Source of the DNA: Chromobacterium aquaticum
GTDB lineage: Bacteria; Pseudomonadota; Gammaproteobacteria; Burkholderiales; Chromobacteriaceae
Assembly (NCBI RefSeq): GCF_021129195.1
Contig: NZ_JAJOHW010000007.1
Span: forward strand, 1-47,922
Reading direction: 5' to 3'
Length of the DNA: 47,922 nucleotides
The stretch's first letter is position 1, and the number at the start of each line of letters is the position of its first letter. The translations under genes were made by a program, and so were the position numbers. The notes beneath the pieces are model-generated. The model had not been told where the DNA came from, searched no databases, and saw only the letters and a program-made list of their open reading frames with translations. Positions 45,346 to 47,922 of this stretch are shown one piece after another.

Positions 45346-47016
45346 TCAGGGCTTGGCCACCACCATGCGGCGCGGGTCCTGGTACACCACCCGCATCGGC
45401 AGGCGCAGCGCTTGCAGCTCCTGGAAGGTGGCGGGGTCGGTCATCGCCAGCGCGCGCGGCGCGGCGTTCCAGGCGGCGACGAATTGTTCCAGCCGCGGCA
45501 TCCAGCGCTGCGGTTCCTGGCCTTCGCCGAATTCGAACTCGTCGACGAACTGCACCAGGGTGACCGGCCGGCCCAGGTAGAAGGGGAAGGTCTGGTCGTA
45601 GTAACGCACCGAGAACACCGGCGTGTCCGCGCGCAGATAAGGCTGAATCTGGGCCACGATCTCCTTGCTGCCCTTCAGCTTGCCGTAGCTGTCATGGCCG
45701 GCGGCGGCGATGCTGACGGCGAGCAGGCTGCCGAAGGCCAGCCAGCTCAGCGCGGCCAGCTTGCGCTCGCGGCCCAGCAGGCGCCAGGCGGCGACGGCGC
45801 AGCCCAGGAACAGCAGCGCCGCGACGGCGACGAAATGGGCGAAGCCGTGCAGCACCGGCAGCGGCGTGTCCTCGGAGGCGAAGCGGTCGACGAAGGGATA
45901 CACGGCCAGCGCCACCAGCCACAGCAGCAGCGCCGGCAGCAGGTGCTTTTTCAGCGCGGCGGCCGGCATGCGCTGCAGCGTGGGCGCCAGCAGCAGCGCC
46001 AGCGCCGGGAACATCGGCAGGATGTAGGACGGCAGCTTGGAACTGGACTTGCTGAAGAAGGCGAAGATGAAGACCGACCAGATCAGCAACAGGCGGCCGA
46101 CGCGCAGTCGCGCGCCCGGCTCGCGCCAGCCGTCGCGGCACAGCGCCGGCAGCAAGCTGGTCCAGGGCAGCAGGCCCAGCAGCAGATAGGGCACGAAATA
46201 CCACGGCGCGCCGGTGCGTTTGTGCTCGGTGGTGAGGAAACGTTCCAGGTGCTCGCGGATGAAGAAGAAATGGGCGAAATCGGGGTTGCGCTGCGACACC
46301 AGGATGAACCACGGCGCGGTCAGCAGCAGGAACAAGGCCAGCCCGCTGAGCCAGTGCATGCGCTTCCAGAATGCCCATTGCCAGTTCAGCAGGCTGTACA
46401 GCACCAGGGTGGCGCCGGGAATCAGCAGGCCGATCAAGCCCTTGCTCAGCGTGGCGGCGGCCATCGCCGCCCAGGTGACCCACATCCAGTTGCGGCTTGC
46501 GCGCGCGTCGGCGCCGTCATGCTGCGCCAGCAGGAAGCCGCACAGCGCCACGGTCAGGAAGAAGCTGACCCCCATGTCCAGCGCCAGGAAGTGGCTGTTG
46601 GCGATGATCCAGGCGCAGCTGCCGGCGGCCAGCGCCGCGTAGCGACCGGCATCGACGCCCCACAGCCGGCGCGCGGTGAAGCCGCACATCGCCACCGTCA
46701 AGAAGCCGGTCAGGCCCGGCCAGAAGCGGGCGGCGAACTCGTTGACGCCGAAGGCGGCGAAGCTCAGCGCGCCCATCCAGTATTGCAGCGCCGGTTTTTC
46801 GAAATACAGCAGACCGTTCAGGCGCGGGGTGATCCAGTCGCCGCTATGCAACATGAACAGCGATAGCGTGGCGTAGCGGCCCTCGTCGGCGTGTATCAGC
46901 CCGCGGTAGCCGAGCGAGCCAAACCAGATGGCGGCGAACAATAGCCACAGCGCCGTTTCCACACGGAAACGGGCGGCAAGGCCGGAGCGGCCGGCCGAGG
47001 AAAGGGGTTGGCTCAT
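45346..47016 (-). CDS. arnT: ArnT: undecaprenyl-phosphate-alpha-L-Ara4N transferase to lipid A
   Basis: 556 residues (family about 550), GT83 family. Many membrane segments (about 12) and the first periplasmic loop 'GLIHADEGRYATLSLFM' with the catalytic acidic residues, then 'PRLNGLLYFEKPALQYW'. It adds L-Ara4N to lipid A phosphates, conferring polymyxin and antimicrobial-peptide resistance. It is the first gene of the operon here (in enterobacteria arnB leads). No clear PmrA box was recognised in the 91 bp upstream. Confidence 0.95.
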   Translation of the reverse strand: MSQPLSSAGRSGLAARFRVETALWLLFAAIWFGSLGYRGLIHADEGRYATLSLFMLHSGDWITPRLNGLLYFEKPALQYWMGALSFAAFGVNEFAARFWPGLTGFLTVAMCGFTARRLWGVDAGRYAALAAGSCAWIIANSHFLALDMGVSFFLTVALCGFLLAQHDGADARASRNWMWVTWAAMAAATLSKGLIGLLIPGATLVLYSLLNWQWAFWKRMHWLSGLALFLLLTAPWFILVSQRNPDFAHFFFIREHLERFLTTEHKRTGAPWYFVPYLLLGLLPWTSLLPALCRDGWREPGARLRVGRLLLIWSVFIFAFFSKSSSKLPSYILPMFPALALLLAPTLQRMPAAALKKHLLPALLLWLVALAVYPFVDRFASEDTPLPVLHGFAHFVAVAALLFLGCAVAAWRLLGRERKLAALSWLAFGSLLAVSIAAAGHDSYGKLKGSKEIVAQIQPYLRADTPVFSVRYYDQTFPFYLGRPVTLVQFVDEFEFGEGQEPQRWMPRLEQFVAAWNAAPRALAMTDPATFQELQALRLPMRVVYQDPRRMVVAKP

Positions 47017-47107
47017 GCGGAACGGATTTTGTGTGAATGATTATGAATGGCTGCGCAAGGATACCCGATTTCGTGGTCCTTGTGATTGGCCGGGCCGCTG
47101 CGCCGGC

Positions 47108-47922
<815 letters not shown>

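Overview
The window is high-GC betaproteobacterial DNA, most likely Chromobacterium or a close Neisseriales relative. I infer this from a SPI-1-type type III secretion locus resembling the Chromobacterium Cpi-1/1a islands, a complete lipid A L-Ara4N operon with arnA split into two genes, and dense small repeats. No database search was possible, so the genus is an inference.

Layout. (1) 1-12.3 kb, plus strand: the SPI-1-ordered block spaO(partial)-spaP-spaQ-spaR-spaS-sicA-cipB-cipC-cipD-cipA-iacP, encoding the sorting platform, export gate, translocators and their chaperone, a SipA-like effector and an acyl carrier protein. The order is that of Salmonella, but small mobile repeats have inserted between spaP and spaQ and between cipD and cipA. 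(2) 12.3-15.3 kb, minus strand: a NarL-type response regulator followed by an unorthodox sensor kinase, overlapping iacP tail to tail. (3) 15.9-18.4 kb: a zinc-less quinone oxidoreductase/ADH with a divergent LysR regulator, and one unrecognised small gene. (4) 18.4-19.8 kb: about 1.4 kb without a credible gene, dominated by a 971-bp inverted repeat whose 262-bp arms each hold a 97-bp hairpin. (5) 19.8-27.5 kb: a LysR regulator diverging from MBL-fold, DsbA-like and SnoaL-like genes; a ChaA-type cation/proton antiporter; a MATE efflux pump diverging from a TetR regulator across a perfect palindromic operator; an AraC regulator. (6) 27.8-34.5 kb: an M9 collagenase, tRNA-Tyr(GTA), the glutathione-dependent formaldehyde detoxification pair fghA/adhC with a divergent LysR, and an NdpA-type nucleoid-associated protein. 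(7) 35.3-39.7 kb: a RocR/RocA/RocS-like (SadARS-like) cluster made of a REC-EAL protein, a NarL regulator and an unorthodox kinase. (8) 39.7-47.0 kb, minus strand: arnT, an arnE/F-like gene, arnB, arnC, arnA (formyltransferase), arnA (decarboxylase) and arnD; then a partial hemF at the edge.

What stands out. CipA carries two copies of the SipA C-terminal actin-binding module, each preceded by a pair of short repeats. At least seven short repeat elements of two related families have terminal inverted repeats and, in most cases, 3-bp flanking duplications (TTG, TTA, TGA); three sit exactly against a stop codon of the neighbouring gene. The large inverted repeat shows a compensatory base-pair change in its hairpin. 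Two paralogous kinase/regulator pairs, one beside the secretion locus and one beside an EAL phosphodiesterase, suggest a shared regulatory circuit.
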